From NCBI GenBank assembly GCA_041687335.1, contig JAWLCE010000021.1:8784-72783 (forward strand): a DNA stretch of 64,000 nt, given 5' to 3'. Each line of letters begins with the position of its first letter. Position 1 is the stretch's first letter. The position numbers and the translations under genes were made by a program. This document shows, piece after piece, positions 46,638-61,975 of this stretch. Below the pieces are notes generated by a model. The model searched no databases. It was not told the DNA's origin and saw only the letters and a list, made by a program, of their open reading frames with translations. The DNA is from JAJFUE01 sp041687335. GTDB lineage: Bacteria; Sumerlaeota; Sumerlaeia; MVZB01.

Positions 46638-47510
46638 ATGGACCACACGCTGGCCAGGTTCCTCGAACAGCACGCACCGTCGCTGGAGCGCGCCCTCGAG
46701 CGCTGGCTGCCCACCGCCGCGCTCCCCGGGGCGGATCAGCTCGACCGGGCGATCCACGCCACCATCTTTCCCGGCGGCAAGCGCATGCGTCCATTCTTCA
46801 CGTTGCTGGCCACCCAGGCGGTGGGGGGCGATCCCCATGCCGTCCTGCCGCTCGCCTGCGCCGTGGAATACCTGCACGCCTGCTCGCTGGTACTCGATGA
46901 CCTGCCGGCGATGGATGATGCGCCGGTGCGGCGCGGGCGGCCTGCGGTCCATTGCGCCTTCGGCGAGGGAACCGCTATCCTGGCCTCGCTGGCGCTGTTC
47001 AACCAGGCCTGGCTGCTCATCGCCGATCATCAGTGCCCGGCCAATGCGGCGCGCCCGGCGCGGCTGGCCTCCACAACCGCCGCCGCCCTGGGTCCGGCCG
47101 GGATGATCGGCGGGCAGATGCTCGACCTGCGGCTGCGCCAGGGCGAGGCGCCCTCGCTGCGCCCCGCCAGCTACCGCAAGACGACCGGCCTCATGCGCCT
47201 GGCGCTGACGCTCGGTCCGCTGGCCGCCGGCGCCACCCCGCGCGCCATCGAGGCGCTGGGGGATTTCGGCGAGGCGATGGGCGCGGCCTATCAGGCCTTC
47301 GACGACGCCCTGGACCGCGCCGAGGACGGAATCAACGCGGCCGGCGCCGAATCGATCGCGGCCAACGCCGCCGCCGACCTCGGACACGCCCGCGCCGAGC
47401 TGATCAACGCGCTGCCGCCCGGCGATCCCCTACCGATCCTGCAACTGGCCGATTGGATCTTTGACGAGCTGGGCGGCTGGGCGGCCGTGGCCGGGAAGGC
47501 AACCCCATGA
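46638..47510 (+). CDS. crtE: Geranylgeranyl/farnesyl diphosphate synthase
   Basis: 290 residues of the trans-prenyltransferase family. First Asp-rich motif VLDDLPAMDDAPVRRGRP, second YQAFDDALDRAED, and FPGGKRMRPFFTLL. The DDxxxxD form is the bacterial type II FPP/GGPP synthase pattern; product length is not certain, but GGPP fits the neighbouring phytoene synthase. ATG 46638 follows AGGCGGGTGAGA. It overlaps the next gene as ATGA. Confidence 0.88.
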   Translation: MDHTLARFLEQHAPSLERALERWLPTAALPGADQLDRAIHATIFPGGKRMRPFFTLLATQAVGGDPHAVLPLACAVEYLHACSLVLDDLPAMDDAPVRRGRPAVHCAFGEGTAILASLALFNQAWLLIADHQCPANAARPARLASTTAAALGPAGMIGGQMLDLRLRQGEAPSLRPASYRKTTGLMRLALTLGPLAAGATPRAIEALGDFGEAMGAAYQAFDDALDRAEDGINAAGAESIAANAAADLGHARAELINALPPGDPLPILQLADWIFDELGGWAAVAGKATP

Positions 47511-48691
47511 TCTTCGCCCTGGCCCTGACCGTGGCCATCATCAACCTGCTGATCCTGGCGCTCGTCGCCTGGAACGCGCTGGCCTGGCCGCCGCTGAAGC
47601 CCGTCCGGCAGCCCGCCGAGGACGCCGGCGAAGAGTGTTCGATCCTGATCCCCGCCCGCAACGAGGCGCACAACCTGGCCGACTGCCTCGAGGCGGCGCT
47701 GGCCCAGGGCCCCTGCGTGCGCGAGGTGATCGTCTGCGACGACCACTCCAGCGACGCGACGGTTGCGATCGCCCGCCGCTTTGCCCGGCTCGACCCGCGC
47801 GTGCGCCTGATCGGCGCCCCGCCCCTCGCCGACGGCTGGAGCGGCAAGAGCTGGGCCTGCCTGGCCCTGGCCCAGGCGGCCGAGGGGCGCTGGCTGCTGT
47901 TCATCGATGCAGACGTGCGTCTGGCCGAGGGCGCCGCGGCGGCCATGATCGCCGCCGCCCGCCGCCGCCGCGCCAGTTTCCTCTCGTGCTGGCCCGGCCT
48001 GGCGCTCGGCGGCTTCTGGGAGCGCGCGCTCATGCCGCTGCTCAACTTCGTCGTCTTCACCCTTCACCCGGCCCCGCTGGCGCTGCGGCGAACCGATCCC
48101 TCCCTCGGCTTGGCCCACGGCGCCTGCATCCTCGCCCGCGCCGGGGCCTACCACCGGCTGGGCGGCCACCGGCTCGTGCCCGGCGAGATGTTCGAGGACA
48201 CCGCGCTCGCCCGCGCCTGGCGCGCCGGCGGCGAGCGCGCCATCTGCCTGGATGGCAGCCGGATCGTGAGCGTGCGGATGTATGATTCGCTCCCCGCGAT
48301 CTGGCAAGGCTTCAAAAAAATCTTCCGCCCCGCCTTCCGTCGCCAGACCAGCTTCTGGCTCTTCTTCGGTTTCCATGGCACCTGCTTTCTGCTGCCCTTC
48401 GTCGCATTGCCCTTCGTCGCGCTGCCCTTCGCGGGGGGCGCCTGGCCGTTCTGGCTGGCGGCGGGGGCGGTCCTGGCGATGCGCGCGCTGCAGGCCTGGC
48501 GCTTCGGCTATCCGGCCTGGGCCGCCCTGCTGCACCCCCCCGCGCAGGCGCTGCTGCTGGCCAACGGGCTGGCCTCGTGGTGGGCGCTGCGCTCGGGCAG
48601 CGGCGTCGAGTGGAAGGGCCGCACCTATCATGCCCGGCCGCGCCCCGATCCCCTTGCGGCGACCGCCGGAAAGGGTGAGTTCCATGGCTGA
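47507..48691 (+). CDS. Membrane GT2 glycosyltransferase (CruC/CrtQ-like)
   Basis: 394 residues. An N-terminal membrane helix (LALTVAIINLLILALVAW) is followed by a GT-A domain: CSILIPARNEAHNL, VIVCDDHSSDAT, DGWSGKSWACLALAQ, LLFIDADVRL and EMFEDTALARAWRAGG. Two or more C-terminal helices anchor it. This architecture is seen in carotenoid glycosyltransferases (CruC, CrtQ) and hopanoid-linked HpnB. In this operon the likely acceptor is the hydroxyl created by the CruF-like hydratase. It overlaps its neighbours by 4 and 8 bp. Confidence 0.82.
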   Translation: MIFALALTVAIINLLILALVAWNALAWPPLKPVRQPAEDAGEECSILIPARNEAHNLADCLEAALAQGPCVREVIVCDDHSSDATVAIARRFARLDPRVRLIGAPPLADGWSGKSWACLALAQAAEGRWLLFIDADVRLAEGAAAAMIAAARRRRASFLSCWPGLALGGFWERALMPLLNFVVFTLHPAPLALRRTDPSLGLAHGACILARAGAYHRLGGHRLVPGEMFEDTALARAWRAGGERAICLDGSRIVSVRMYDSLPAIWQGFKKIFRPAFRRQTSFWLFFGFHGTCFLLPFVALPFVALPFAGGAWPFWLAAGAVLAMRALQAWRFGYPAWAALLHPPAQALLLANGLASWWALRSGSGVEWKGRTYHARPRPDPLAATAGKGEFHG

Positions 48692-50156
48692 GCGGCGGGC
48701 GGCCATCATTGGCGCGGGTCTGGGCGGGCTGGCGCTGGCCTTGCGCCTCGCCGTGCGCGGCTGGCGCGTCACGATCTTCGAGCAGGGCCCCGCCCCCGGC
48801 GGCAAGATGAACCGCTGGAGCGTCGACGGCTTCCGCTTCGACACCGGCCCCTCGCTGATCACGATGCCATGGGTCTTCAGCGATCTCTTCCGCGAGGCCG
48901 GCGTGGACCTGGCCGACCTGCTCGAGCTGCGGCGCGTCGACCCGCTGGCCGATTACGTCTTCGACGACGCCACCCGCCTGCGCGTGTCGGCCTCATTGCC
49001 CGAGTGGCTCGAGACGCTGGCCCGCTTCGAGCCCGGCGGCGAGCGCCGCTTCTTCGAATTCATGAACCTGGGCGCGCGCATCTATGAGCTCTCCGCCCGC
49101 ACCTTCTTCCGCACCGCCCCCTTCGAGCCGCCCGACCGCGATGCGCTGGCCGCCCTGCGCCACATCCCGCTGCGGCGGGCATGGGGGCCATATCACCGCA
49201 GCGTCGCCTCGTTCTTCCGCAGCCCCCACCTGCGCCGCATCTATGAGCGCTTTCCGACCTACGTCGGCTCCTCGCCCTACGCCATCCCGGCCACGCTGCT
49301 GCTGATCCCCTACTTGGAACATGCCTTTGGCGGCTGGACCGTGACCGGCGGGCTCTACCGCATCGTCGAGGCCCTGGTGGACCTGCTCGCGCGGCGCGGT
49401 GTGGAGATCCAGACCGGCGCGCGCGTCGAGCGCATCCTCACCGCGGGCGGCCGAGTGCGCGGGGTGAGCCTGGCCGGCGGCGCGACCCAGCCCTTCGACG
49501 TGGTCGCCCACAACGGCGACGCCTCGTTGACCGGCGCGCTGCTGGGCCTGCCCGGCGCCGCGCCCATGCCCGAGGCCGAACGCTCACTCTCCGGTTTCGT
49601 CATGCTCGTGGGGCTGCGTCGGCGCCTGCCCGAGCAGGCCCACCACACCGTCTACTTCTCGGCCGACTACCGCGCCGAGTTCGCCGACCTCTTCGAGCGC
49701 CGCCTCTTCCCCGACGACCCCACCGTCTACGTCAGCATGCCCAGCCGCACCGACCGCACCGTGGCGCCCGAGGGCGGCGAGGCGCTCTTTATCATGGCCA
49801 ACGCCCCCGCCAATGACGGCGACTCATGGGACGAGCAGCAGGTCGCCGCCGCCCGCCGCGCGGTGATGACCCGCCTGCGCAAGGGCGGCTTTCCCGACCT
49901 CGACCCCGACATCGCCGTCGCCACCACCTGGACCCCCCGCCGGCTCCAGCTGGCCTACGGCATGCCCGGCGGCGCGATCTATGGCAGCCACTCCCACGGC
50001 TGGCGCCGCGCCTTCCTGCGCCCCTCCAACCGCGAGCGGCGCGTGGGTGGGCTCTACCGCGTCGGCGGCAGCGGCCACCCCGGCGGCGGCACCCCCACCG
50101 TGCTCCTCTCCGCCCGCATCACCAGTGAGCTGATCCGCAAGCATGAGGGCCAATAG
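48684..50156 (+). CDS. CrtI-type carotenoid desaturase/isomerase 2
   Basis: 490-residue FAD oxidoreductase: AAIIGAGLGGLALALRLAVR, APGGKMNRWSVDGFRFDTGP, TYVGSSPYAIPATLLLIPYL and the C-terminal GGSGHPGGGTPTVLLSARIT. It is diverged from the copy at 44324 and resembles CrtD-style or CrtI-style desaturases. A role in 3,4-desaturation or in the second half of phytoene desaturation is plausible. Its TAG stop is formed by the TA flanking a MITE plus the first base of that element; without the element the stop would read TAA in the same place. Confidence 0.87.
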   Translation: MAERRAAIIGAGLGGLALALRLAVRGWRVTIFEQGPAPGGKMNRWSVDGFRFDTGPSLITMPWVFSDLFREAGVDLADLLELRRVDPLADYVFDDATRLRVSASLPEWLETLARFEPGGERRFFEFMNLGARIYELSARTFFRTAPFEPPDRDALAALRHIPLRRAWGPYHRSVASFFRSPHLRRIYERFPTYVGSSPYAIPATLLLIPYLEHAFGGWTVTGGLYRIVEALVDLLARRGVEIQTGARVERILTAGGRVRGVSLAGGATQPFDVVAHNGDASLTGALLGLPGAAPMPEAERSLSGFVMLVGLRRRLPEQAHHTVYFSADYRAEFADLFERRLFPDDPTVYVSMPSRTDRTVAPEGGEALFIMANAPANDGDSWDEQQVAAARRAVMTRLRKGGFPDLDPDIAVATTWTPRRLQLAYGMPGGAIYGSHSHGWRRAFLRPSNRERRVGGLYRVGGSGHPGGGTPTVLLSARITSELIRKHEGQ

Positions 50157-50314
50157 AGCATTTCTCGGAAAGAAGCAGTGATGAGATGTCGAGCGAGAGC
50201 AAGGTCAAGGACTTCCGGAAGCGCAGGCATAGCATTGCTATTCCGAGCATTGCGGGAGAGCTTGGCCGCTGTTCGCAGCCGTCAGATCGCACTGATTATT
50301 TTCGAGAACTGCTC
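50156..50314. mobile_element. 159-bp MITE flanked by TA, inserted at the crtI2/cruF junction
   Basis: Terminal inverted repeats GAGCATTTCTCGGAAA (50156-50171) and, inverted, GAGCAGTTCTCGAAAA (50299-50314) match at 13 of 16 positions. TA lies immediately outside both ends (50154-50155 and 50315-50316), as produced by IS630/Tc1-mariner transposases. There is no transposase inside. Removing the element and one TA restores a continuous ATG-AGG-GCC-AAT-AAC-CCG frame into cruF from ATG 50143 and leaves crtI2 ending CAA TAA. Confidence 0.78.
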
Positions 50315-51077
50315 TAACCCGGTCACCATCCTCCTGACGGCCGCCTATGGCGTGCTCTGGCTGGGCGGGGTGGCCAGCTATCTGCTCCTGGGCGAGCCGC
50401 CCGAGCAAAGCCGCTGGGCCGCGCCGGCCTTCCTCTATGTCGGAGCCGCGCTGGCGTTGGCGCTGGCCGGTCGAGGCGCCCGCGCGCGACTGCTTGTCGC
50501 CGGGGCCATCGGCCTGGCCGCCGAGATCCTCGGCCTGCGCCTGGGCTTTCCCTTCGGCCATTACGTCTATACCGGCGTGCTGGGCGCGGGGGTGCTGGGC
50601 GCGCCGCTGGCCATTGGCTGCGCCTGGCTGATCCTGTTTGCCTATGTCGACCGCATGATGAGGCGCCTGGACTGGTCGCGGCTCTGGCGCGCGCCGGCGG
50701 GGGCCGCTTGGCTGGTCGTGCTGGACCTGCTGATCGATCCGCTGGCGGCCGGCCCGCTGGGGTTCTGGTTCTGGCCCGGAGGCGGACCTTACTATGGCGT
50801 GCCGCTGCTCAACTTTGCCGGCTGGTTTGGCGTCGGGCTGCTGCTCTTCGTCCTGCCCGGCGGCACCTCCGGCCGCGCCCCCGGCCTCGAGCGCCTCGGC
50901 CTGAGCATCGTCCTGTTCTTCCTGTTCATCGGACTGACCCACGCCATGGCCGGCCCGATCGCCGCAGGCCTCTTCCTCTGCCTGCTCCACGGCCGGCTGC
51001 ATTATGAAGGCAATATTGAACCGCAAAGTTCCAAAGAGCGCAAAGCAAGCGCAGAGAATTCCGTTCCCTCCGGCTGA
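50178..51077 (+). CDS. cruF: CruF-like carotenoid 1,2-hydratase (DUF422 family), modified 5' and 3' ends
   Basis: Integral membrane protein with about seven helices. Family features include ILLTAAYGVLWLGGVASYLL, LRLGFPFGHYVYTGVLGAGV, GCAWLILFAYVDRMM, LLIDPLAAGPLGFW and YYGVPLLNFAGWFGVG. CruF hydrates the psi-end of acyclic carotenoids, providing the hydroxyl for glycosylation. The first ~45 codons of the current frame lie inside the MITE, so the real start is uncertain; it may use an element-derived ATG at 50178 or 50181. The last ~20 residues (NIEPQSSKERKASAENSV...) are translated from a CGCAAAG-type repeat. The core looks intact. Confidence 0.78.
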   Translation: MMRCRARARSRTSGSAGIALLFRALRESLAAVRSRQIALIIFENCSNPVTILLTAAYGVLWLGGVASYLLLGEPPEQSRWAAPAFLYVGAALALALAGRGARARLLVAGAIGLAAEILGLRLGFPFGHYVYTGVLGAGVLGAPLAIGCAWLILFAYVDRMMRRLDWSRLWRAPAGAAWLVVLDLLIDPLAAGPLGFWFWPGGGPYYGVPLLNFAGWFGVGLLLFVLPGGTSGRAPGLERLGLSIVLFFLFIGLTHAMAGPIAAGLFLCLLHGRLHYEGNIEPQSSKERKASAENSVPSG

Positions 51078-51137
51078 CCTCCGCCTCCATCCCCTGAAAT
51101 CTCTCCTCCTCCCCCTCCTTGGCATCTTGGTGTTCAA
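51016..51137. repeat. CGCAAAG-type repeat overlapping the end of cruF
   Basis: TTGAACCGCAAAG opens a repeat (51016-51057) that supplies the cruF C-terminal tail. A diverged inverted partner, CCTTGGCATCTTGGTGTTCAA, covers 51117-51137. The interval between has no gene. Confidence 0.6.
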
Positions 51138-51162
51138 TCTGAATTTTTCCTCTATGAATGCC

Positions 51163-57831
<6,669 letters not shown>

Positions 57832-57864
57832 GGCCAACACTCCTCCGGCAGGGCCGGTGCCTGT

Positions 57865-59901
57865 TCATTGGACGATGACTTTGTTGACGACGTAGGGAAT
57901 TTCGCCGCTGGCGGCATCCACCAGCACCGCGTATCTCTCGAGGCTGGCGGAGTTGAACAGCACGAGCCATGCCAGCCGCGGCGCCGGCCCCAGCGGATCA
58001 ATCACAAGCGAAGCGGAGTGGCCCTTCTCAAAAGGCCCGGGTGCAAACAGCGTGCGCCGCTCAGCCCCCTCGGGTCCAGCGGTGCGCTCGATCCGGAAAA
58101 GCCGCCCCGGCGCAACCGCCCCGGCCGCCCGCGCCAGCGCCTCCTCGGGACCCAGCGCCGGCTCCAGCCCGTCCTTAAGCCCCGCCGCCAGCGGCCCCGC
58201 GATGCTCACGATCCGGCCCTCGGCGTCGACGCTGGCCTGAATCTGCGCCCCGAATACCGGAATCCCCTCGTGCCGCTGCGCCAGGGTCAGGTGCGTCAGT
58301 CCGTTGTGACTCGAGCGGTGGCGCGAAACCAGCTCAAGCTGCGCCAGCGCCTCCCCGTCGAGCTGATAAAGCCTGCGCTGGTCATCCAAAAACCGGAGCA
58401 CGATCTCGAGCGGGTCATCGGCCGAGGGTTCAGTCAGGTATGCCCCGCGATGGAGCAATCCGCGCGCACATCCGCTCAGCGGGTCCCACTCGACGATCAG
58501 CTCGTCGCCGAGCTGGTCGCGCAGCGTCTCGAACGCCGCGAGCGCCCCTGGCGTTGGGGCGACGGGCGCAAATCGAACCCGCACGGGGATTGATGTCTCG
58601 ATGTCACCATTGCGCACCAGCAGCGGCGTGGCCCCCGGCCGCAGCGCCGTCACCCGCCCTTCGGGTCCCAGCGCCACCAGCCCCGGGTAGACCGGCAGCA
58701 ACCTGGTGCCGAAACGGTCCGAAGTGACATCGATCAACTGCCCGTCCGCCAGTCGCGCATTCACACGCAACTGTCCCACCTGCCCCGGCTGGTCCAGCTC
58801 CAGAGCCTGGGGTTCCACCGTCAGCGCCAGCGCCCGGACCGGCTCATGCCCTAAACGACCATGGACCTCGAAGGCATAGCTGAAAAAGGTGTTATCATCG
58901 CGAACAAAGGTGGCGGTGAAGCCAACGCTCCCCCCCGGCTCGAGCACACCCCCCACGAGCCGGTCGCTCAGGTCGAAATAGTATTGGCCGTGGGGGCCGG
59001 CGCCGGGACCACCCAGCGCGCCCGGCATCGCCACCCCGCCCGGCGGGTTGTTCACGACCACCGCATGAAGCGGTGCCTCCACCGCCACGTTTGCCAGGTT
59101 GGTCAGCGTGACTTCCACCGTGCTGGTCAGCTGGCGCGTGGTGCGGTCCAGGCTGGTCCGCTCCTCGGCCGTCTCGATGTTGAAATAGGCGCTGATCGGC
59201 TCTGCGGCGGCGCCCACCCCCGCGGCGGCCGCAGCCAGCAAGGCGGCAACGAAGATCACGCAGTGGCCCCCGCCCCCCCGGCGTCGGTGCCGCCGCGGCA
59301 GCAGGTGCAGTAGTGCCAGTCCGATGAACATCAGAACCGGTGTGGCCGGCTCGGGGATCAGCGTCAACCGCACCTGGTCCACCAGCACCCAACTGTCGCC
59401 CGGGATGCCATTCAAGTTGTAAATCTCAAACACGGGAATGGCATGAGTCCGATTCAGAGTGATGGAGTAACTGCAGCGCAGCCAGCCGGCAGCCAGTGGA
59501 CTCGGCCCGACCTGGGCCAGCCCCGGGACGAACTCCGTCCCGATCAGGTCGAAGAGACCCACCCCGGACGCCCCGCCAAACGGATCCGGCGCGTCGGCCA
59601 AATAAAGCGAGGCGAAAAAGACATCCTGGAACCCCCCCGGCGCAACGGCGCTTGAGAGCCGGCCTTGAAAATCAAATTGCAGCACGTAGGGCCCCGGGGC
59701 CATCGGCGCGGCCAACCAAAGGCGGCTGACGCTCAGCCCGTCGCCCAGCGCCGCCACCCCCACCAGTTCGGACACGTCCCCTTGCCGGGTCCAGCCGCCC
59801 AATCCATCCGCAAATTCACCATTGAAGGGAAGAGCCATGGCGGGCCCCGCAACCATGAGCCACAGGACCCCGAATAGCGTCAACATCCTTGACCGTTTCA
59901 T
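57865..59901 (-). CDS. Fusion of a PEP-CTERM protein and an exported fungalysin-type propeptide protein
   Basis: 678 residues as read. Residues 1-~208: signal peptide (MLTLFGVLWLMVAGPAMA), a beta-rich domain (FADGLGGWTRQGDVSELVG) and a complete PEP-CTERM signal (IPEPATPVLMFIGLALLHLL then PRRHRRR), which normally ends a protein. Residues ~214-678: a second signal peptide (VIFVAALLAAAAAGVGAAAE), Ig-like regions and an FTP/PepSY-like propeptide (QLELVSRHRSSHNGLTHLTL, IPVFGAQIQASVDAEGRIVS, YAVLVDAASGEIPYVVNKV). The halves join at a G7 tract; with one G fewer, the first protein stops shortly after RHRRR and the second begins at an overlapping GTG. So this is either two coupled genes with a sequencing or phase-variation indel, or a true fusion. 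It lies directly upstream of the M36 catalytic gene. Confidence 0.72.
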   Translation of the reverse strand: MKRSRMLTLFGVLWLMVAGPAMALPFNGEFADGLGGWTRQGDVSELVGVAALGDGLSVSRLWLAAPMAPGPYVLQFDFQGRLSSAVAPGGFQDVFFASLYLADAPDPFGGASGVGLFDLIGTEFVPGLAQVGPSPLAAGWLRCSYSITLNRTHAIPVFEIYNLNGIPGDSWVLVDQVRLTLIPEPATPVLMFIGLALLHLLPRRHRRRGGGGHCVIFVAALLAAAAAGVGAAAEPISAYFNIETAEERTSLDRTTRQLTSTVEVTLTNLANVAVEAPLHAVVVNNPPGGVAMPGALGGPGAGPHGQYYFDLSDRLVGGVLEPGGSVGFTATFVRDDNTFFSYAFEVHGRLGHEPVRALALTVEPQALELDQPGQVGQLRVNARLADGQLIDVTSDRFGTRLLPVYPGLVALGPEGRVTALRPGATPLLVRNGDIETSIPVRVRFAPVAPTPGALAAFETLRDQLGDELIVEWDPLSGCARGLLHRGAYLTEPSADDPLEIVLRFLDDQRRLYQLDGEALAQLELVSRHRSSHNGLTHLTLAQRHEGIPVFGAQIQASVDAEGRIVSIAGPLAAGLKDGLEPALGPEEALARAAGAVAPGRLFRIERTAGPEGAERRTLFAPGPFEKGHSASLVIDPLGPAPRLAWLVLFNSASLERYAVLVDAASGEIPYVVNKVIVQ
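59267..59279. repeat. Homopolymer tract at the fusion junction
   Basis: C5-G-C7 on the plus strand (G7-C-G5 on the coding strand). A loss of one G in the G7 run shifts the frame to a TGA stop within about eight codons that overlaps a GTG start for the downstream part. Confidence 0.7.
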
Positions 59902-60251
59902 GGGCAGGCACCCCCGGTAGGATGAGATTTCAGATTTTACAATGAGAGGATCGCTTAATCTGATGATGCCCCGAGCCTCGTGCGCGCGAGCACCGGGCGC
60001 AGCGATGGCCACCCCAACGATTGTCCAAAAATTTGTTTGGTATGATCCACCGCCAGCTTAACACACCTCGTCAGAAAACAAAAATTTGTCATTCTTCATC
60101 CGCCGTGCGACGCGCGCTGGCCAACTTCTTCAAGTGACAGCTGCGCGCCATGCTTTGAATATCATTTGCGCCCGCCAATCTCCTTTGACCCCGCCCGCCG
60201 CGCTGGGGGAAGATAACCCCGCCGGGCAGCCGGCAGGAGGAGACTTTTTTC
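59902..60251. other. Divergent intergenic region with two identical CAAAAATTTGT sites
   Basis: No gene. CAAAAATTTGT occurs at 60026-60036 and again at 60079-60089 (53 bp apart, same orientation, each nearly palindromic). They lie between the divergent peptidase operon and the TMTC-like gene and could be operator sites; no clear sigma70 promoter was found. Confidence 0.4.
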
Positions 60252-61958
60252 GTGCCCTTCAGGCTCCACTGTTCCCGCCGCCGGCTGGCGATCCTGGCCG
60301 GCATGCTGATTCTCGGCCTGACCGTGCTGGCCTACCTACCCGCCGTGCGCGGCGAGTTCCTCTGGGATGACGACCGCCACTTCAGCGAGAATCCCTTCAT
60401 GGATCCCGCCCACGGGCTGGATGGCCTGCGCGCGATCTGGACCCAGCGGGCGCTTTATTACCCCCTCACCTCCACCACGTTCTGGGTCGCGCGCCGCCTC
60501 TGGGGTCTCAACCCGGTCCCCTATCACCAGCTGATGATCCTGCTCCACGTCGCCAATGCGATCCTGCTCTGGCAGCTCCTGCGTCGGCTGAGGGTCCCGG
60601 GCGCCTGGCTGGCGGGCGCCATCTTCGCGCTGCATCCGGTCAACGTGCAGTCGGTGGCGTGGATGACCGAACTGAAGAACGTCCAGTCGGGCCTGTTCTA
60701 CCTGCTGGCGCTGCTCGGCTGGCTGGCCTTCCGGCGCGGCGCCGGGCCGCTGGCCTATGGCGCGGCGCTGCTCGCGTTCCTGCTGGCGCTCCTCAGCAAG
60801 ACCTCGACGGTCACCCTGCCCGCCGCCCTCTTGGTGATCCACCTCTGGCGGCGCGAGCCGCTGGACCGCCGGGCGGTGCTGGCGTGGATGCCGTTTGCCC
60901 TGCTCTCGCTCGCGGCGGGCCTGATGACGATCTACTTTCACAAGCCGCACGTGGCCGAGGGCCTGGAATGGAGCGAATCCCTCCCCACCCGCCTCTTCAT
61001 CGCCGGCAACTGCGTCTGGTTCTATCTCAGCAAGCTCCTCCTGCCCCTCAACCTGACCTTCGTCTACCCGCGCTGGGAGATCGACGCCGCGCGCCTCACC
61101 CACGGGACGGGGCTGTTCGCCTTGCTGCTGCTGGTCGCCGTGCTCTGGCGCGGGCGCCGCACCTGGGGGCGGGCCTCGCTGCTGGCACTGGCCTATTACG
61201 TCGCCAGCCTCCTGCCGGTGCTCAATCTCTTCAAGATGTATTACGCCCGCTACTCCTACGTCGCCGACCACTGGCAGTATCTGACGCTGATGGGCGGCGC
61301 CGCCTGGCTGGCCGGCGGCCTGGTCTGGCTGGTCGGGCGCGCCGGCTTGCGCGGGCCGATGGCGGCGCTCCCCCCGGCGCTCCTGCTGACCCTGTTCGGC
61401 GGGCTGACATGGTCGCAGGCCGCGATCTATCGCGATCCGCAGACACTCTGGCTGAACACGATCGCCGACAATCCCACCGCCGCCATCTCCTACAACAACC
61501 TCGGCATCTATCACATGGAGCGGGGCGATTACGCCGCGGCGGAGCTGGTGCTGCGCGCCGGCCTCGAGCACAACCCCACCAACCCCGAGCTGCTGACCAT
61601 CACCGGCGCGGCGCTGATCTATCTCAATCGCCCCCACGAGGCCCTCGCGCCGCTCGAAGCCGCCCGCCTCCAACTGCCCGACGACCCCGAGGTCCTCAAC
61701 AACATCGCCCTGGCGCAACTGATGACCGGCCAGACCGAACCGGCGCTCCAGACCTATGCCCGCGTCATGGAGCTGAAGCCCGATTTCCCCGAGCCCTACC
61801 TCAACTTCGCCCACGCGCTGACAGATGCCGGCCGGCTGCCCGAGGCCCTCGCGGCCATCGAGCTGGGCCTGCGCATCCTGCCCCGGCACCCCGACCTGCA
61901 CGCCCTCCGGCACGACCTGCTCGCCCGCCGGCAACCCGCCCCCAGCTTGCAAAGGTAG
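60252..61958 (+). CDS. TMTC-like polytopic membrane protein with C-terminal TPRs
   Basis: 568 residues. The N-terminal ~390 contain about ten membrane helices with GT-C-type features: FLWDDDRHFSENPFM in the first large loop and HPVNVQSVAWMTELKNVQSG, close to eukaryotic and bacterial TMTC-type protein O-mannosyltransferase sequences. The C-terminal ~170 residues are four or five TPR repeats (YNNLGIYHMERGDYAAAELV, NNIALAQLMTGQTEPALQTY, LNFAHALTDAGRLPEALAAI). A role in protein O-glycosylation in the envelope is plausible, not proven. GTG start with AGGAGG upstream. Confidence 0.82.
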   Translation: MPFRLHCSRRRLAILAGMLILGLTVLAYLPAVRGEFLWDDDRHFSENPFMDPAHGLDGLRAIWTQRALYYPLTSTTFWVARRLWGLNPVPYHQLMILLHVANAILLWQLLRRLRVPGAWLAGAIFALHPVNVQSVAWMTELKNVQSGLFYLLALLGWLAFRRGAGPLAYGAALLAFLLALLSKTSTVTLPAALLVIHLWRREPLDRRAVLAWMPFALLSLAAGLMTIYFHKPHVAEGLEWSESLPTRLFIAGNCVWFYLSKLLLPLNLTFVYPRWEIDAARLTHGTGLFALLLLVAVLWRGRRTWGRASLLALAYYVASLLPVLNLFKMYYARYSYVADHWQYLTLMGGAAWLAGGLVWLVGRAGLRGPMAALPPALLLTLFGGLTWSQAAIYRDPQTLWLNTIADNPTAAISYNNLGIYHMERGDYAAAELVLRAGLEHNPTNPELLTITGAALIYLNRPHEALAPLEAARLQLPDDPEVLNNIALAQLMTGQTEPALQTYARVMELKPDFPEPYLNFAHALTDAGRLPEALAAIELGLRILPRHPDLHALRHDLLARRQPAPSLQR

Positions 61959-61975
61959 GCTTGGTTGATCGAGAT

